In this document: one piece after another, positions 8,797 to 20,631 of the stretch
Layout: each line of letters starts with the position of its first letter
Numbering within the stretch: position 1 is the first letter of the stretch
Assembly: GCF_008298015.1 (NCBI RefSeq)
Contig: NZ_VTPX01000006.1
Coordinates: 124,001-188,000 of the forward strand
DNA from: Salinicola corii
GTDB lineage: Bacteria > Pseudomonadota > Gammaproteobacteria > Pseudomonadales > Halomonadaceae
Length of the DNA stretch: 64,000 bases
Reading direction: 5' to 3'
Position numbers and translations under genes: made by a program
The notes under the pieces: model-generated
The model's input: only the letters and a program-made list of their open reading frames with translations
What the model was told of the DNA's origin: nothing
Database searches by the model: none

Positions 8797-8817
8797 TTAG
8801 AATCATAATCGTTCTAA
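8797..8817. promoter_or_regulatory. Inverted repeat just upstream of psrA
   Basis: TTAGAA and TTCTAA flank a nine-base AT-rich spacer, ending 28 bases before the psrA start. The placement suits an autoregulatory operator of the TetR-type PsrA. It does not match the published P. aeruginosa PsrA motif (G/CAAAC-N2-4-GTTTG/C). It also has partial resemblance (about 11 of 19 positions) to a Fur box, so the bound protein is open. Confidence 0.4.
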
Positions 8818-8845
8818 GTCGTTGTTCTCTGGCGCGAGGTATGAC

Positions 8846-9514
8846 ATGGCCCGACCTGACACCGTTACTCGTATTCTCGATACGGCGGAGGTCCTTTTTG
8901 CCGAAAAGGGGTTCGCTGAAACCTCGCTGCGCAATATCACGACTCGCGCCAAGGTCAATCTGGCGGCGGTGAATTATCATTTCGGCTCCAAGAAGGCCTT
9001 GATTCAGGCAGTATTCGCCCGCTATCTCGATCCGTTCGCGGAGCGGTTGAACCTGGCGCTCGATGGGCTGGAGGCACGCTATCGGGAAACGAGAGTACCG
9101 CTCGAGGTGCTGCTGGAGCAGCTTGCCACCAGCGTTCTGGAGGTACCTGCCGAGCGCAACAGCCTCAAGGTCTTCATGAAGCTACTGGGATTGGCCTACA
9201 CGCAGGCCCAGGGGCATTTGCGGCGCTACATCCAGGAGCACTACGGAGACACGTTTCACCGCTTCGTCGTCTGCCTGCGTCTGGCGACGCCGGATCTGCC
9301 GGACGCCGAGCGATTCTGGCGACTGCATTTCATGCTGGGGACCGTGGTCTTCACCTTGTCCGGGCTGGATGCGCTGAGAGACATCGCCGACAGCGAGTAC
9401 CAGGAACACATGTCGGTCAGAGAGTTGATCCGTCACCTCCGTCCGGTCGTGGTCGCAGGCATGCAGGCACCATTACCCGAGTCTCTGGAGAAGGTTGGCT
9501 CGGCTGTGGAGTGA
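8846..9514 (+). CDS. psrA: PsrA-type TetR regulator of fatty-acid metabolism
   Basis: ATG 8846, preceded by GAGG at a good distance, gives 222 residues. The N-terminal TetR helix-turn-helix includes FAEKGFAETSLRNITTRAKVNLAAVNYHFGSKKALI, nearly the same as P. aeruginosa PsrA. The ligand domain keeps MKLLGLAYTQAQGHLRRYI and FWRLHFMLG. In Pseudomonas PsrA binds long-chain fatty acids and controls beta-oxidation and rpoS. The neighbours lexA (divergent) and nagZ (next gene) match the Pseudomonas order, which strengthens the orthology. Targets in this organism are unknown. Confidence 0.88.
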   Translation: MARPDTVTRILDTAEVLFAEKGFAETSLRNITTRAKVNLAAVNYHFGSKKALIQAVFARYLDPFAERLNLALDGLEARYRETRVPLEVLLEQLATSVLEVPAERNSLKVFMKLLGLAYTQAQGHLRRYIQEHYGDTFHRFVVCLRLATPDLPDAERFWRLHFMLGTVVFTLSGLDALRDIADSEYQEHMSVRELIRHLRPVVVAGMQAPLPESLEKVGSAVE

Positions 9515-9601
9515 GTCGATGACGCCTGGCATCGGTTAACCTCTGTCATGGCAACCCGCTGTCGTCTAGAATCGGGCGCTCAATGGTCTCAGGTGTTAGC
9601 T

Positions 9602-10618
9602 ATGACTCAACCTCTCGGCCCGGTCATGCTGGATGTCGAAGGCACCCGGTTACGTGACGAGGAGCGCCAACTGATTTCGCGTGCGGAGGTCGGTGGCGTC
9701 CTGCTGTTTGCCAGGAACACGCCGGATGTCGCCACGACCCAGGCGTTGATCGGTCAGATTCGCGAGTGTCGCCCCGATATTCTGGTCGCGATCGACCAGG
9801 AAGGCGGTCGGGTGCAGCGATTGAAAGAGGGGGTGACGCCAATTCCCCCCATGGCGGTATTGGGGCGCCATTTCGCGGAGTCTCCCGAGGCGGCCTTGAC
9901 GTTGACTCAGGATGCGGGCTGGCTGTTGGGCATGGAGATGGCGGCTTGTGGGTTCGATCTGAGCTTCGCGCCCGTGCTGGATCTTGACGACAGCCGGTCG
10001 CCCGCCATCGGTTCGCGAAGTTTCTCGCCGGATCCGGAGGTGACCACCGCGCTGGCCGGGGCGTTCATCGACGGGCTTCACGACGCGGGCATGGTGGCGG
10101 TCGGCAAGCACTTCCCCGGCCACGGCGGGGCACGGCAAGACTCCCATTTCGGAATTGCCGAGGATACACGCTCCTTGGCGGAGTTGCGCGAACACGACCT
10201 GGTGCCTTTCGCCAGGTTGGCCAGCAAGCTGGACGGCGTCATGCCGGCTCACGTCATCTATTCCGCGTTCGACGACCGACCTGCCGGTTTCTCTCCCAGC
10301 TGGCTCGGTATGCTGCGCGAAGAACTCGGCTTCAAAGGGGCCATCTTCTCGGATGATCTGACCATGGCGGCGGCGCATGCGGTCGGATCTCCCTGCGAGC
10401 GGGCCGAAGCCGCCTGGGGCGCTGGTTGCGATATGGCCGTCGTCTGCAATGCGCCCGAGGCGGCGCGCGAGATCGTCGCGGCCTGTGAAGGCCGCCAGGC
10501 CCCGCGCATCGCCAAGCTTCGTTATGCGCGCGCCCGTCCCACTCTGGCGTCACTCACCGCAATCTCCCGTTGGCGGCGCACGCACGTACGTCTCGAAGCG
10601 CTCAACGAGTCCGAATGA
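9602..10618 (+). CDS. nagZ: NagZ, beta-N-acetylhexosaminidase
   Basis: ATG 9602 gives 338 residues beginning TQPLGPVMLDVEG, the usual family start. It is a glycoside hydrolase family 3 TIM barrel, with AIDQEGGRVQRL near residue 62, KHFPGHG near 170, the Asp-His dyad in DSHFG and the nucleophile in FSDDL near 250. NagZ removes GlcNAc from anhydroMurNAc-peptides in the cytoplasm during peptidoglycan recycling and so influences AmpC induction. It lies 87 bases after psrA and 78 bases before hpt, possibly in one operon. Confidence 0.96.
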   Translation: MTQPLGPVMLDVEGTRLRDEERQLISRAEVGGVLLFARNTPDVATTQALIGQIRECRPDILVAIDQEGGRVQRLKEGVTPIPPMAVLGRHFAESPEAALTLTQDAGWLLGMEMAACGFDLSFAPVLDLDDSRSPAIGSRSFSPDPEVTTALAGAFIDGLHDAGMVAVGKHFPGHGGARQDSHFGIAEDTRSLAELREHDLVPFARLASKLDGVMPAHVIYSAFDDRPAGFSPSWLGMLREELGFKGAIFSDDLTMAAAHAVGSPCERAEAAWGAGCDMAVVCNAPEAAREIVAACEGRQAPRIAKLRYARARPTLASLTAISRWRRTHVRLEALNESE

Positions 10619-10696
10619 CGGGCCGAGACGTGCTGTTTTCCTGCGGCGGCTTGTGGTGACCCAGGTCGTCGCTCTTTTCATGGTGAACCGTAAACG

Positions 10697-11269
10697 ATGA
10701 ATCAAACCCCTCCGATCGATGCCCTGAGCTCGATGCAGGAAGTGATGGACAATGCCGACTGCCTGATCGATCAGGCGCAGGTGGAGCAGGCTCTGGACCG
10801 CATGGCGGCCGATATCACGCGCGAGCTGGGCGATAAGCTGCCGGTCTTCTATTGCGTCATGAACGGCGGACTGATCACCACCGGGCATCTGCTGACACGG
10901 CTCGGCTTTCCTCTGGAAGTCGATTACTTGCACGCCACGCGCTATCGCGGTGGTATTCGCGGCGGTGAACTGTTCTGGCGGGTGTCGCCGGAAATTCCGA
11001 TGGCCGGCCGCCATGTCGTGATCGTCGATGACATTCTCGACGAGGGCGCCACGCTGGCAGCCATTCTCGATTACTGTCGCCAGGCCGGGGCGGCAAGCAT
11101 CTCGACGGCGGTACTGGTCGACAAGCGCCACGATCGCAAGTCCTCGCCTGGTCTCAAGGCCGACTACTGTGGCCTGGAGGTCGTCGATCGCTATGTATTC
11201 GGCTTCGGCATGGATTACAAGGGCTACTGGCGTAACGCACCAGGCATCTTCGCCCCGAAAGGGCTTTGA
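10697..11269 (+). CDS. hpt: Hypoxanthine-guanine phosphoribosyltransferase
   Basis: A 190-residue type I phosphoribosyltransferase. The PRPP-binding loop VVIVDDILDEGATL lies around residues 107-120, and the N-terminal half has VFYCVMNGGLITTGHLL. It salvages hypoxanthine and guanine to IMP and GMP. The family version next to nagZ in this group is slightly longer than E. coli Hpt (178 residues). The exact base preference cannot be read from sequence. It is convergent with ppsR, 60 bases apart. Confidence 0.87.
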   Translation: MNQTPPIDALSSMQEVMDNADCLIDQAQVEQALDRMAADITRELGDKLPVFYCVMNGGLITTGHLLTRLGFPLEVDYLHATRYRGGIRGGELFWRVSPEIPMAGRHVVIVDDILDEGATLAAILDYCRQAGAASISTAVLVDKRHDRKSSPGLKADYCGLEVVDRYVFGFGMDYKGYWRNAPGIFAPKGL

Positions 11270-11329
11270 CGCGAGGCTCGCGCCAGGCAGGCCGCCCCCG
11301 GTTGGCAGTGATAGTTTTCTTCGGCCCGC

Positions 11330-12172
11330 TCAACGCGGGCTGAATCGCCTCTGGAGTCCCGTCTCGTTCATCATGCGTGTCGATATCTCCTCGATCGAGA
11401 AGCGGGTGGTATCGATGTAGGGAATGTTGTGGCGCCGGTAGAGCGCCTCCGCCTGGCCGATCTCCTGCATGCACTGGTCCATCGAGCAGTAGCGACTGTC
11501 CGGCCGGCGCTCGGTGCGGATGGCCGACAGCCGGCGGGCATCGATGGTCAGGCCGAACAGCTTGTGCCGATGTTTGGCCAGCGATGGCGGCAGGTTGAGA
11601 ATGCCGTTCTCGTCCAGGTCGTCCTCGGTCAGCGGGTAGTTGGCGGCACGGATGCCGAACTGCAGCGCGAGATACAGCGAGGTGGGCGTCTTGCCGCAGC
11701 GCGACACCCCGATCAGGATCACGTCCGCCTCCTGATACTGATGCGTTCGTGCGCCGTCGTCGTTGTCCAGGGCGAAATTGACCGCCTCGATACGGTGCAT
11801 GTACACGTCGTCGCGGCCGATCGCATGGGTACGCCCGACGGTGTAGGTCGAGTGGGTCTCCAGCTCCTCTTCCAGCGGGGCGAGGAAGGTAGAGAAGATA
11901 TCGACCTTGAAGGCCGATGCCTCGGCCACGATGCTCCGGATCGCCTGATCGACGATGGTGTCGATGACGATGGGGCGGATGCCGTCGCGCTCGGCGGTGG
12001 CCTCGATGATGCCCACCAGCGAACGGGCCTTGTCGAGCGTATCGATGTAAGGCTTGGTGACCTGGATGAAATCCGTATTCTCGAACTGTGAAAGCAGGCT
12101 GCGACCGAGGGTCTCCGCAGTGATGCCGGTGCCGTCGGAGATGAAGAAGGCGGTGCGGGGCATGGCGTTCAT
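11330..12172 (-). CDS. ppsR: PpsR, PEP synthase regulatory kinase/phosphotransferase
   Basis: ATG 12172 gives 280 residues ([16 protein letters not shown]), close to the 277 of E. coli PpsR; other in-frame starts lie nearby and none has a strong ribosome site. Motifs: [12 protein letters not shown] at the start and the P-loop-like [15 protein letters not shown] near residue 155. The protein uses ADP to phosphorylate and inactivate PEP synthase and phosphate to reactivate it. It diverges from ppsA, its substrate, across a 268-base gap. A GC hairpin (11324-11340) overlaps the stop codon. Confidence 0.94.
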   Translation of the reverse strand: MNAMPRTAFFISDGTGITAETLGRSLLSQFENTDFIQVTKPYIDTLDKARSLVGIIEATAERDGIRPIVIDTIVDQAIRSIVAEASAFKVDIFSTFLAPLEEELETHSTYTVGRTHAIGRDDVYMHRIEAVNFALDNDDGARTHQYQEADVILIGVSRCGKTPTSLYLALQFGIRAANYPLTEDDLDENGILNLPPSLAKHRHKLFGLTIDARRLSAIRTERRPDSRYCSMDQCMQEIGQAEALYRRHNIPYIDTTRFSIEEISTRMMNETGLQRRFSPR

Positions 12173-12259
12173 CCGTGGGTGTCGATCGTCCATTGTCAGC
12201 CGAAATCCGCGACCGGGGCAACTCGTCCCCGGTGGCGGCGCCGCACCGACTCGCGTGAC

Positions 12260-12292
12260 TACAGGAATGCGCGAAAAGCGTGGATTCCTGTA
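12260..12292. promoter_or_regulatory. Inverted repeat in the ppsR-ppsA divergent promoter region
   Basis: TACAGGAAT (12260-12268) and ATTCCTGTA (12284-12292) are perfectly complementary; one further base on each side (C/G) also pairs. A 15-base spacer separates them. A direct repeat CTTCTGGCT (12321 and 12351, 30 bases apart) lies on the ppsA side. Either could be an operator controlling both genes; no known regulator motif (for example Cra) is recognised. Confidence 0.35.
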
Positions 12293-12440
12293 GAAATACT
12301 CCAAACTCTACGCCCTTAAACTTCTGGCTAAGCCCAAAGTCGCCTGTTAGCTTCTGGCTCCATCGAGGCGCAGCGGAGCGCGCCGTTTCATGCGCCACGT
12401 TTCATCGGCAGTGGCCGGCCAGGACGATCAGGAGACGACT

Positions 12441-14831
<2,391 letters not shown>

Positions 14832-14852
14832 TCGTTGCGAGGCAGCCCTGGG

Positions 14853-14884
14853 GGCCGGCGCGATGTCATCGCGCCGGCCTTTTT
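14853..14884 (+). terminator. Strong terminator after ppsA
   Basis: GGCCGGCGCGATG (14853-14865) pairs with CATCGCGCCGGCC (14867-14879); the inner bases form the loop, and TTTTT follows. It lies 21 bases after the ppsA stop. Confidence 0.9.
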
Positions 14885-14937
14885 GGTTTCGAGGTGGTGG
14901 CGAGACGTCGACAACCGCGCCTCCACCGCCGGGGCGG

Positions 14938-16752
14938 TCACGACCGCAGCCAGTTGCGCAGCTTCACCAGCAGCAGCTCGCCGTCGGACATTGCCCGTCG
15001 TTCCTGCAGGATCTCGGCGAGAGCATCGGGCCGATCGGTGATGATGTTGTCGACCCCCATGTCGAGATAACGCGACATGTCGCCGACCCCGTTGACGGTC
15101 CACACCGCCACCCCCCGGCCGGTATCGTGAATGGTCCTCAGCAGGCTCGGCGTAGCTTGGGTGTGGCGCAACCCAATGATGTCGGCGTCGGTGGTATTCA
15201 GCGCACCGGGCAGGACGAACTGCAGAAACAGGGTCGTCCGCAGGTCTTCGTCCAGTCTCTTGACCACCTCGATGACATCGGGTGACAGCGAGGCAATCAC
15301 GGCGTGGTCCGTCATCTGGCTGGCTTTCAACTGGGCAATGACCTTTTGGGCCAGTTCCTCGGCGGTTCCCGGTGCCGGTTTGAGCTCGACGTAGAGCCCG
15401 ATGCGATCTCGCGCGTTGTCCAGGATCTGCTGGAAGGTGGGAATGCGCTCGCCAACGAAGGCGTCGCCGAAGTAGGAGCCCACATCGACCTGCTCGATCT
15501 CGTTGAGCGTCATGTCGCTGATGTTACGGTCGACCCCGGTCAGTCGACTCAGATTGTTGTCGTGGGAGACGACGACCTGACCGTCGCCACTCAGCCGGAC
15601 GTCCAGTTCCAGGTAGTCGGCGCCATCGGCGATGGCCTGGTTCATCGAGGCCATGGTGTTCTCGGGCGCCACCAGCGAGCTCCCGCGATGTGCGGTGATC
15701 GCGACGTGGTCGTTGATCTCGAACCCATGCAGTATCCAGCCCGCCTGGCCGAGCGCGAAGACCAGCAGCAGGATCTCCGCCCCCCAGGCAATGATGCCGG
15801 AGCGCTGCGGTGTCGCGGAGGGGCGAAACACCGGCGCCCGCCCGATGGCGCGGTGGTACAGCGTGATCACCAGCAGGCTGTTGGCGGCGATACCCAGGAA
15901 AGTGAGCGCGATCGTGGTGACGATATAGAGTGCCAGGTAGGCAAGCATCGCCGGGATCAGGACGCTGTTGCGCTCCGGCAGGTACCCGAGCAGCGTCCCG
16001 CCCAGCGTGTTGAAGGTCAGCGTGAAGACGACCGGGATGGCCGCCACCAGCAGCGCCATGCCGACGACGGCAAGGGCCATCCGCAGGCGGCGTCCCTGTG
16101 TCAGTTCGCGGCTGCGTCGCAATGCGGCAACCGGCTCGAGGCCGTCGAGCATCATCGCCGGCAGCGCCAGGAACCAGCGAAAGTAGAGTGCGGCGCTGAG
16201 CAGTACCAGAACCAGGGCGATCGGCGTGGCCACGGCGAGAAACTCCCATAGCGGGGGAGGCTTCAGGTGGATCAGGATGTAGGGCTCGATATCGCCGAGC
16301 ATGGCGTCGTAGAGGTGGGCGAGACCGATGGCGAACGGGGCGGCCAGGAGAAGGTGGCTGCCGACCTGGAGCAGGGTGAGTGTCATCAAGGCCGGTAAAC
16401 GGCGCAGCACGTGCCATAGCGACCCCATGGCCACCCGGTATCGGTTCCCGGCCTGGCTCGAGACGACGAGCATCATTCCCGCCTGTTGAAGGAAGATCAC
16501 CAGGAAGCTGAGCCCGATCGCTACCAGCAGCCAGAGCAGCCCCCACAGCGAGAAGGCGACGTCCAGAATCTGTCCGTTGCTGAGTACGGGGCGTCCGATG
16601 CGGTGCAGCAGGCCGGCCAGCGTGTTGGCCGACAGTGGCACCCAGACGGCCGAGGCGAGCAATGTGAAGAACAGGTGGAAGGCGATCAGCGAGCGCAGGT
16701 GGGCGCGGATCTGCCGGGCGATGTCTTGAATCAATGAGCTGGGTGCTAGCAT
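14938..16752 (-). CDS. Membrane-anchored glycerophosphodiester phosphodiesterase
   Basis: From ATG 16752 the protein has 604 residues; the frame stays open to 16839 and no start has a clear ribosome site. Residues 1-~340 contain about seven hydrophobic segments matching the GPDPase membrane domain. The rest is a glycerophosphodiester phosphodiesterase barrel with AHRGSS near residue 350, PENTMASMNQAI, ELDVRLSGDGQVVVSHD and VWTVNG near the end, so the catalytic His pair and metal ligands are present. It probably hydrolyses glycerophosphodiesters from phospholipid turnover. The direction of the catalytic domain (cytoplasm or periplasm) is not evident. Confidence 0.87.
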   Translation of the reverse strand: MLAPSSLIQDIARQIRAHLRSLIAFHLFFTLLASAVWVPLSANTLAGLLHRIGRPVLSNGQILDVAFSLWGLLWLLVAIGLSFLVIFLQQAGMMLVVSSQAGNRYRVAMGSLWHVLRRLPALMTLTLLQVGSHLLLAAPFAIGLAHLYDAMLGDIEPYILIHLKPPPLWEFLAVATPIALVLVLLSAALYFRWFLALPAMMLDGLEPVAALRRSRELTQGRRLRMALAVVGMALLVAAIPVVFTLTFNTLGGTLLGYLPERNSVLIPAMLAYLALYIVTTIALTFLGIAANSLLVITLYHRAIGRAPVFRPSATPQRSGIIAWGAEILLLVFALGQAGWILHGFEINDHVAITAHRGSSLVAPENTMASMNQAIADGADYLELDVRLSGDGQVVVSHDNNLSRLTGVDRNISDMTLNEIEQVDVGSYFGDAFVGERIPTFQQILDNARDRIGLYVELKPAPGTAEELAQKVIAQLKASQMTDHAVIASLSPDVIEVVKRLDEDLRTTLFLQFVLPGALNTTDADIIGLRHTQATPSLLRTIHDTGRGVAVWTVNGVGDMSRYLDMGVDNIITDRPDALAEILQERRAMSDGELLLVKLRNWLRS

Positions 16753-16875
16753 GGATTGGTCGGCGGTGTCCCTTCCCGGGCCAAGTGTGATCGGTGGCGA
16801 ATGGGCGCGACAAGGCGCGCCATTCAGTGTTGTCGTCAAACGGTCATCTTTGCAAGTTCGTCTGATCCGGAACGG

Positions 16876-16898
16876 AAAAGGCCGCTCGAAGGCGGCCT
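16876..16898 (-). terminator. Terminator after the outer-membrane protein gene
   Basis: Read on the minus strand, AGGCCGC (16898-16892) pairs with GCGGCCT (16885-16879) around a six-base loop and is followed by a T run (A at 16876-16879 on the plus strand). It lies 26 bases beyond the stop at 16924. Confidence 0.8.
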
Positions 16899-16923
16899 GG
16901 ACGCGGCATCGTCAAGCGCTGGT

Positions 16924-17520
16924 CTAGAACTGCCAGCCCACGGAGGCGGTGTAGGTGTCGACCTGAAAGTCGCTGTCGAAATCATAGCGTTCGTATTCGG
17001 TGCGCAGCAGCAGGTGCTGGTAGCGGAACTGGACGCCAGCGCCGTAGACCGGGTCGATCCCGTCGTTGTCGTCGAGGTCGTTGGACGCCGCGCCCAGGTT
17101 GCCCCTGGCATCCGTTTCCCAGCGCGCCATTCCCGCCTTGGCGAACAGCTCGAAACCGGCGCCGACCGGCAGTTTGCCGACCAGGCTCAAGCCGTAGGCC
17201 TTGCTCTTGAGGTCGACCACGTTGCCGCCGCGGATCAGGTTGGGCTTGCCCAGATCGGCGTAGAAGGCCTCGGTAGCGAAGTAGGGGTTGTATTCGTAGC
17301 CGACGAACGCCTTGTAGACACTGTCGTCGTCGTCGACGCGATAGTTGCTGCCATCGGCGCCGGCGAACTTGCCGATGTCGCTGTCGCTGCTCGCCACCTC
17401 GCCGTAGCCGCCGCCGATCCCGAGATAGAGCCCGTCGGCATTGGCGGCCTGGGCCGTCGGCGTCATCAACAGAAGCGGGGAAAGCGCCATCGGAATGGCG
17501 AACCAGGTAGTCTTCTTCAT
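16924..17520 (-). CDS. Small outer-membrane beta-barrel protein
   Basis: A 198-residue protein with a signal peptide (MKKTTWFAIPMALSPLLLM, likely cleaved after PTAQA at residue 25). Alternating aromatic strands follow (GLYLGIGGGYGEV, VYKAFVGYEYN, YGLSLVGKLPVG, FELFAKAGMARWETD, GAGVQFRYQHLLLRTEYERYDF), and it ends in Phe (ASVGWQF), the signal for the BAM machinery. This fits the eight-stranded OmpA/OmpX-like 'OMP_b-brl' family. Acidic residues are enriched, as is common in halophiles. GGGAG precedes the ATG. A specific function is not evident. It is monocistronic between two terminators. Confidence 0.85.
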   Translation of the reverse strand: MKKTTWFAIPMALSPLLLMTPTAQAANADGLYLGIGGGYGEVASSDSDIGKFAGADGSNYRVDDDDSVYKAFVGYEYNPYFATEAFYADLGKPNLIRGGNVVDLKSKAYGLSLVGKLPVGAGFELFAKAGMARWETDARGNLGAASNDLDDNDGIDPVYGAGVQFRYQHLLLRTEYERYDFDSDFQVDTYTASVGWQF

Positions 17521-17673
17521 CGTGAATCTCCCTTGAATGAGTGCGGACAGGCGTCGTGTCCTTGGGTCCGTGCAGTATCGATTGAGCGTGGTTACGCTGA
17601 TCCTGGACGCTGGCGAACAGCGTTTGATGAGTCGCCCAGACTTTATGATTAGCCCCTAATGAAGGCAAGACAT

Positions 17674-17703
17674 AAAAAAACGCCCTGCGTTCGCAGGGCG
17701 TTT
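17674..17703 (-). terminator. Terminator after acnB
   Basis: The stem AAACGCCCTGC/GCAGGGCGTTT (17678-17703) has a four-base loop GTTC. On the minus strand it is followed by a run of seven T (A at 17674-17680 on the plus strand), 42 bases beyond the acnB stop. Confidence 0.92.
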
Positions 17704-17744
17704 CGGTGACCTCTTCATGAAGCGCGAGCATCGGAAGAGACTTG

Positions 17745-20348
17745 TCAGGCTTCCTGGGCGACCGGGATGACCGTAGCGGCCGCCTTCTGGAAATCCTCTA
17801 TCTCATGGAAGTTCATGTAGCGGTAGATCTCACCCGCCATGGCATTGAACTCACCCATGGTAGCCTTGTACTCCTCGACCGTTGGCAGGCGGCCCTCGAC
17901 GGCCGCAATGGCCGCGAGCTCTGCCGATGCCAGGTAGACGTCGGCGCCGTCGCCCAGACGGTTGGGGAAGTTGCGTGTGGAGGTGGAAACCACGGTCGAT
18001 TTCGGCGCCACACGTGCCTGGTTGCCCATGCACAGTGAACAGCCGGGCATCTCCATGCGAGCGCCAGCCTTGCCGTAAATGCCGTAATAGCCCTCCTCGG
18101 TCAGCTGATGTTGGTCCATCTTGGTCGGCGGTGCAAGCCACAGGCGCGTTTTCAGGCTTCCCGCCGGCTGTTTCTCGAGCAACTTGCCGGCGGCGCGGAA
18201 GTGGCCGATGTTGGTCATGCAGGAGCCGATGAAGACTTCATCGATCTTCTGGCCGGCGACGTCGGAGAGCAGGCGGGCATCGTCCGGGTCGTTGGGTGCG
18301 CAGAGCACTGGCTGGTCGATCTCGGCCAGGTCGATTTCGATTACCGCCGCATAGTCGGCGTCGGCGTCGGCGCGCATCAGGCTCGGGTCGTCCAGCCAGG
18401 CCTGCATGGCATCGATGCGTCGTTCCAGCGTGCGACGATCGCCATAGCCATTGCTGATCATCCACTTCAGCAGTGTCACGTTGGAGTTGAGGTACTCGCT
18501 GACGCGCTCTTCGCCCAGCGTGATGGTGCAGCCGGCTGCGCTACGCTCGGCGGAGGCGTCGGAGAGTTCGAACGCCTGCTCGGCGGTGAGATCCTCGAGG
18601 CCTTCGATCTCCAGGATGCGGCCGGAGAAGATGTTCTTCTTGCCGGACTTGGCGACCGTCAGGTGGCCCTGCTGAATCGCGTAGTAGGGGATCGCGTGGA
18701 CCAGGTCGCGCAGGGTGATGCCGGGCTGGCGCTCGCCCTTGAAGCGCACCAGGACCGATTCCGGCATATCCAGCGGCATCACGCCGGTGGCGGCGGCGAA
18801 GGCGACCAGTCCGGAGCCCGCCGGGAACGAGATGCCCATCGGGAAGCGGGTGTGCGAGTCACCGCCGGTGCCGACGGTATCCGGCAGCAGCATGCGGTTG
18901 AGCCAGGAGTGGATGATGCCGTCGCCCGGACGCAGCGACACGCCGCCACGGTTCATGATGAAGTCGGGCAGGGTGTGATGGGTTTCGACATCGACCGGCT
19001 TGGGGTAGGCGGCGGTGTGGCAGAACGACTGCATCACCAGGTCGGCCTGGAAGCCGAGACACGCCAGGTCCTTGAGCTCGTCGCGAGTCATCGGGCCGGT
19101 GGTGTCCTGGGAGCCGACGGTGGTCATCTTCGGCTCGCAGTACATGCCCGGGCGAACGCCGTCCATGCCGCAGGCCTTGCCGACCATCTTCTGGGCCAGG
19201 GTGAAGCCGCGGCCGGTATCGACCGGCTGCTCCGGCCTGCGGAAGATATCCGAACCCGGCAGACCAAGCTCGTTGCGCGCCTTCTCGGTCAGACCGCGGC
19301 CGATGATCAGCGGGATACGGCCGCCGGCGCGGACTTCGTCGAGGATGACCTGGGTCTTGAGCGCGAAGGTGGAGACGACTTCATCGCTGTCGTGGCGGGT
19401 CACCTTGCCTTCGTACGGGTAGACATCGATGACGTCGCCCATCTCGAGCTTGTCGACATCCATCTCGATCGGCAGGGCGCCGGCGTCTTCCATGGTGTTG
19501 AAGAAGATGGGGGCGATCTTGCCGCCGAAACAGAAACCGCCGGCGCGCTTGTTGGGTACGTACGGAATGTCGTCGCCAAAGAACCACAGTACCGAGTTGG
19601 TCGCCGACTTGCGCGAGGAGCCGGTGCCCACCACGTCGCCGACGTAGGCGACCGGGAAGCCCTTGGCCTTGACCGCGTCGATCTGCGCCAGCGGGCCCTT
19701 GCTGCCCGGCACTTCCGGCTCGATGCCGTCGCGCGGGTTCTTGAGCATGGCGTTGGCGTGGAGCGGAATGTCGGGGCGCGACCAGGCGTCCGGCGCCGGC
19801 GACAGGTCATCGGTGTTGGTTTCGCCCGGCACCTTGAATACGGCGATGCTGATCTTCTCGGGCAGGGCCGGCTTGGCCAGGAACCATTCGGCACCGGCCC
19901 AGGATTCGAGCACGCTCTGGGCGGTGGCGTTGCCATTTTTCGCGCGTTGGGCCACGTCGTGAAAGGCATCGAACATCAGCAGGGTGTGCTTGAGCTGTTC
20001 GCCGGCCTCCTGGGCCAGCTCGGGGTCATCGAGCAGCTCGACCAGCGTGGCGATGTTGTAACCGCCCTGCATGGTGCCCAGCAGCTTCACCGCATGAATC
20101 TTGTCGATCAACGGCGAGCTGGCCTCGCCCTTGACCAGGGCGGTCAGGAAACCGGCCTTGACGTAGGCGGCCTCGTCGACGCCCGGGGGCACGCGGTCGG
20201 TGATCAGTTCGAGGAGAAACGCCTCTTCACCGGCCGGGGGCTGCTTCAGCAGCTCGACCAGTTGCGCGGCCATCTCGGCGTTCAACGGCTTCGGTGGCAC
20301 GCCTTCCTGGGCGCGCTCCTCGACATGTTGGCGGTAAGCTTCAAGCAC
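17745..20348 (-). CDS. acnB: Aconitate hydratase B
   Basis: I place the start at GTG 20348 because GAGG lies nine bases upstream and the protein then begins [13 protein letters not shown], aligning with E. coli AcnB (MLEEYRKHVAERA). An ATG five codons upstream lacks a ribosome site. The result is 867 residues (E. coli 865). An N-terminal HEAT-like domain is followed by the swivel domain ([13 protein letters not shown]). The [4Fe-4S] ligands are in [16 protein letters not shown] and GCSLCMGNQ. It isomerises citrate and isocitrate in the TCA cycle, and probably 2-methylaconitate; the apo-form binds mRNA in E. coli. It is monocistronic with a strong terminator. Confidence 0.97.
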   Translation of the reverse strand: MLEAYRQHVEERAQEGVPPKPLNAEMAAQLVELLKQPPAGEEAFLLELITDRVPPGVDEAAYVKAGFLTALVKGEASSPLIDKIHAVKLLGTMQGGYNIATLVELLDDPELAQEAGEQLKHTLLMFDAFHDVAQRAKNGNATAQSVLESWAGAEWFLAKPALPEKISIAVFKVPGETNTDDLSPAPDAWSRPDIPLHANAMLKNPRDGIEPEVPGSKGPLAQIDAVKAKGFPVAYVGDVVGTGSSRKSATNSVLWFFGDDIPYVPNKRAGGFCFGGKIAPIFFNTMEDAGALPIEMDVDKLEMGDVIDVYPYEGKVTRHDSDEVVSTFALKTQVILDEVRAGGRIPLIIGRGLTEKARNELGLPGSDIFRRPEQPVDTGRGFTLAQKMVGKACGMDGVRPGMYCEPKMTTVGSQDTTGPMTRDELKDLACLGFQADLVMQSFCHTAAYPKPVDVETHHTLPDFIMNRGGVSLRPGDGIIHSWLNRMLLPDTVGTGGDSHTRFPMGISFPAGSGLVAFAAATGVMPLDMPESVLVRFKGERQPGITLRDLVHAIPYYAIQQGHLTVAKSGKKNIFSGRILEIEGLEDLTAEQAFELSDASAERSAAGCTITLGEERVSEYLNSNVTLLKWMISNGYGDRRTLERRIDAMQAWLDDPSLMRADADADYAAVIEIDLAEIDQPVLCAPNDPDDARLLSDVAGQKIDEVFIGSCMTNIGHFRAAGKLLEKQPAGSLKTRLWLAPPTKMDQHQLTEEGYYGIYGKAGARMEMPGCSLCMGNQARVAPKSTVVSTSTRNFPNRLGDGADVYLASAELAAIAAVEGRLPTVEEYKATMGEFNAMAGEIYRYMNFHEIEDFQKAAATVIPVAQEA

Positions 20349-20457
20349 GGTGGAGACCCTCATCTAGAGTTGGAGCCCGCATGAGCGAGACGGACATAGG
20401 TGCCATGACGCGGCAGGCACGGAACCGCTCGTCGTTCGGCGACCCAGGATCGTCTGG

Positions 20458-20475
20458 CAGCCATTGGAATGGCTG
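20458..20475. promoter_or_regulatory. Palindrome upstream of acnB
   Basis: CAGCCATT-GG-AATGGCTG has perfect eight-base arms with a two-base centre, about 110 bases upstream of the acnB start. The tight centre favours a DNA operator over an RNA hairpin. No matching regulator is known to me. Confidence 0.35.
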
Positions 20476-20631
20476 GCACGAAATCGGCTGCGATGGGCGC
20501 TGCGAAGTCTACGTGAAACTGTCGACAATGTTAAGGAGCCCTCGATTCCGCGCCCTGGCGGCTCCGATCGGCTGTCAATGTCACCATGGTCATGGAGATG
20601 GCTATCGAAGTCTCGTCGGCCAGGCGCTACC

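Noticed and set aside
11324-11340. Terminator for ppsR
   Set aside because: The GC hairpin overlaps the ppsR stop codon and has no T run on the minus strand.
5720-12375. 17-base exact repeat TCCATCGAGGCGCAGCG at 5720 and 12359
   Set aside because: One such coincidence is not surprising in 64 kb of GC-rich DNA; the contexts are unrelated and no longer match surrounds it.
14938-16251. Alternative frames on both strands within the glycerophosphodiesterase gene
   Set aside because: Low-complexity Arg/Ala/Pro or Gln/Asp translations without motifs; the annotated frame has membrane helices and catalytic residues.
18108-20384. 758-codon plus-strand open frame antisense to acnB
   Set aside because: It mirrors a well-conserved gene in GC-rich DNA, has no ribosome site and its translation resembles no protein; it is a shadow of acnB.
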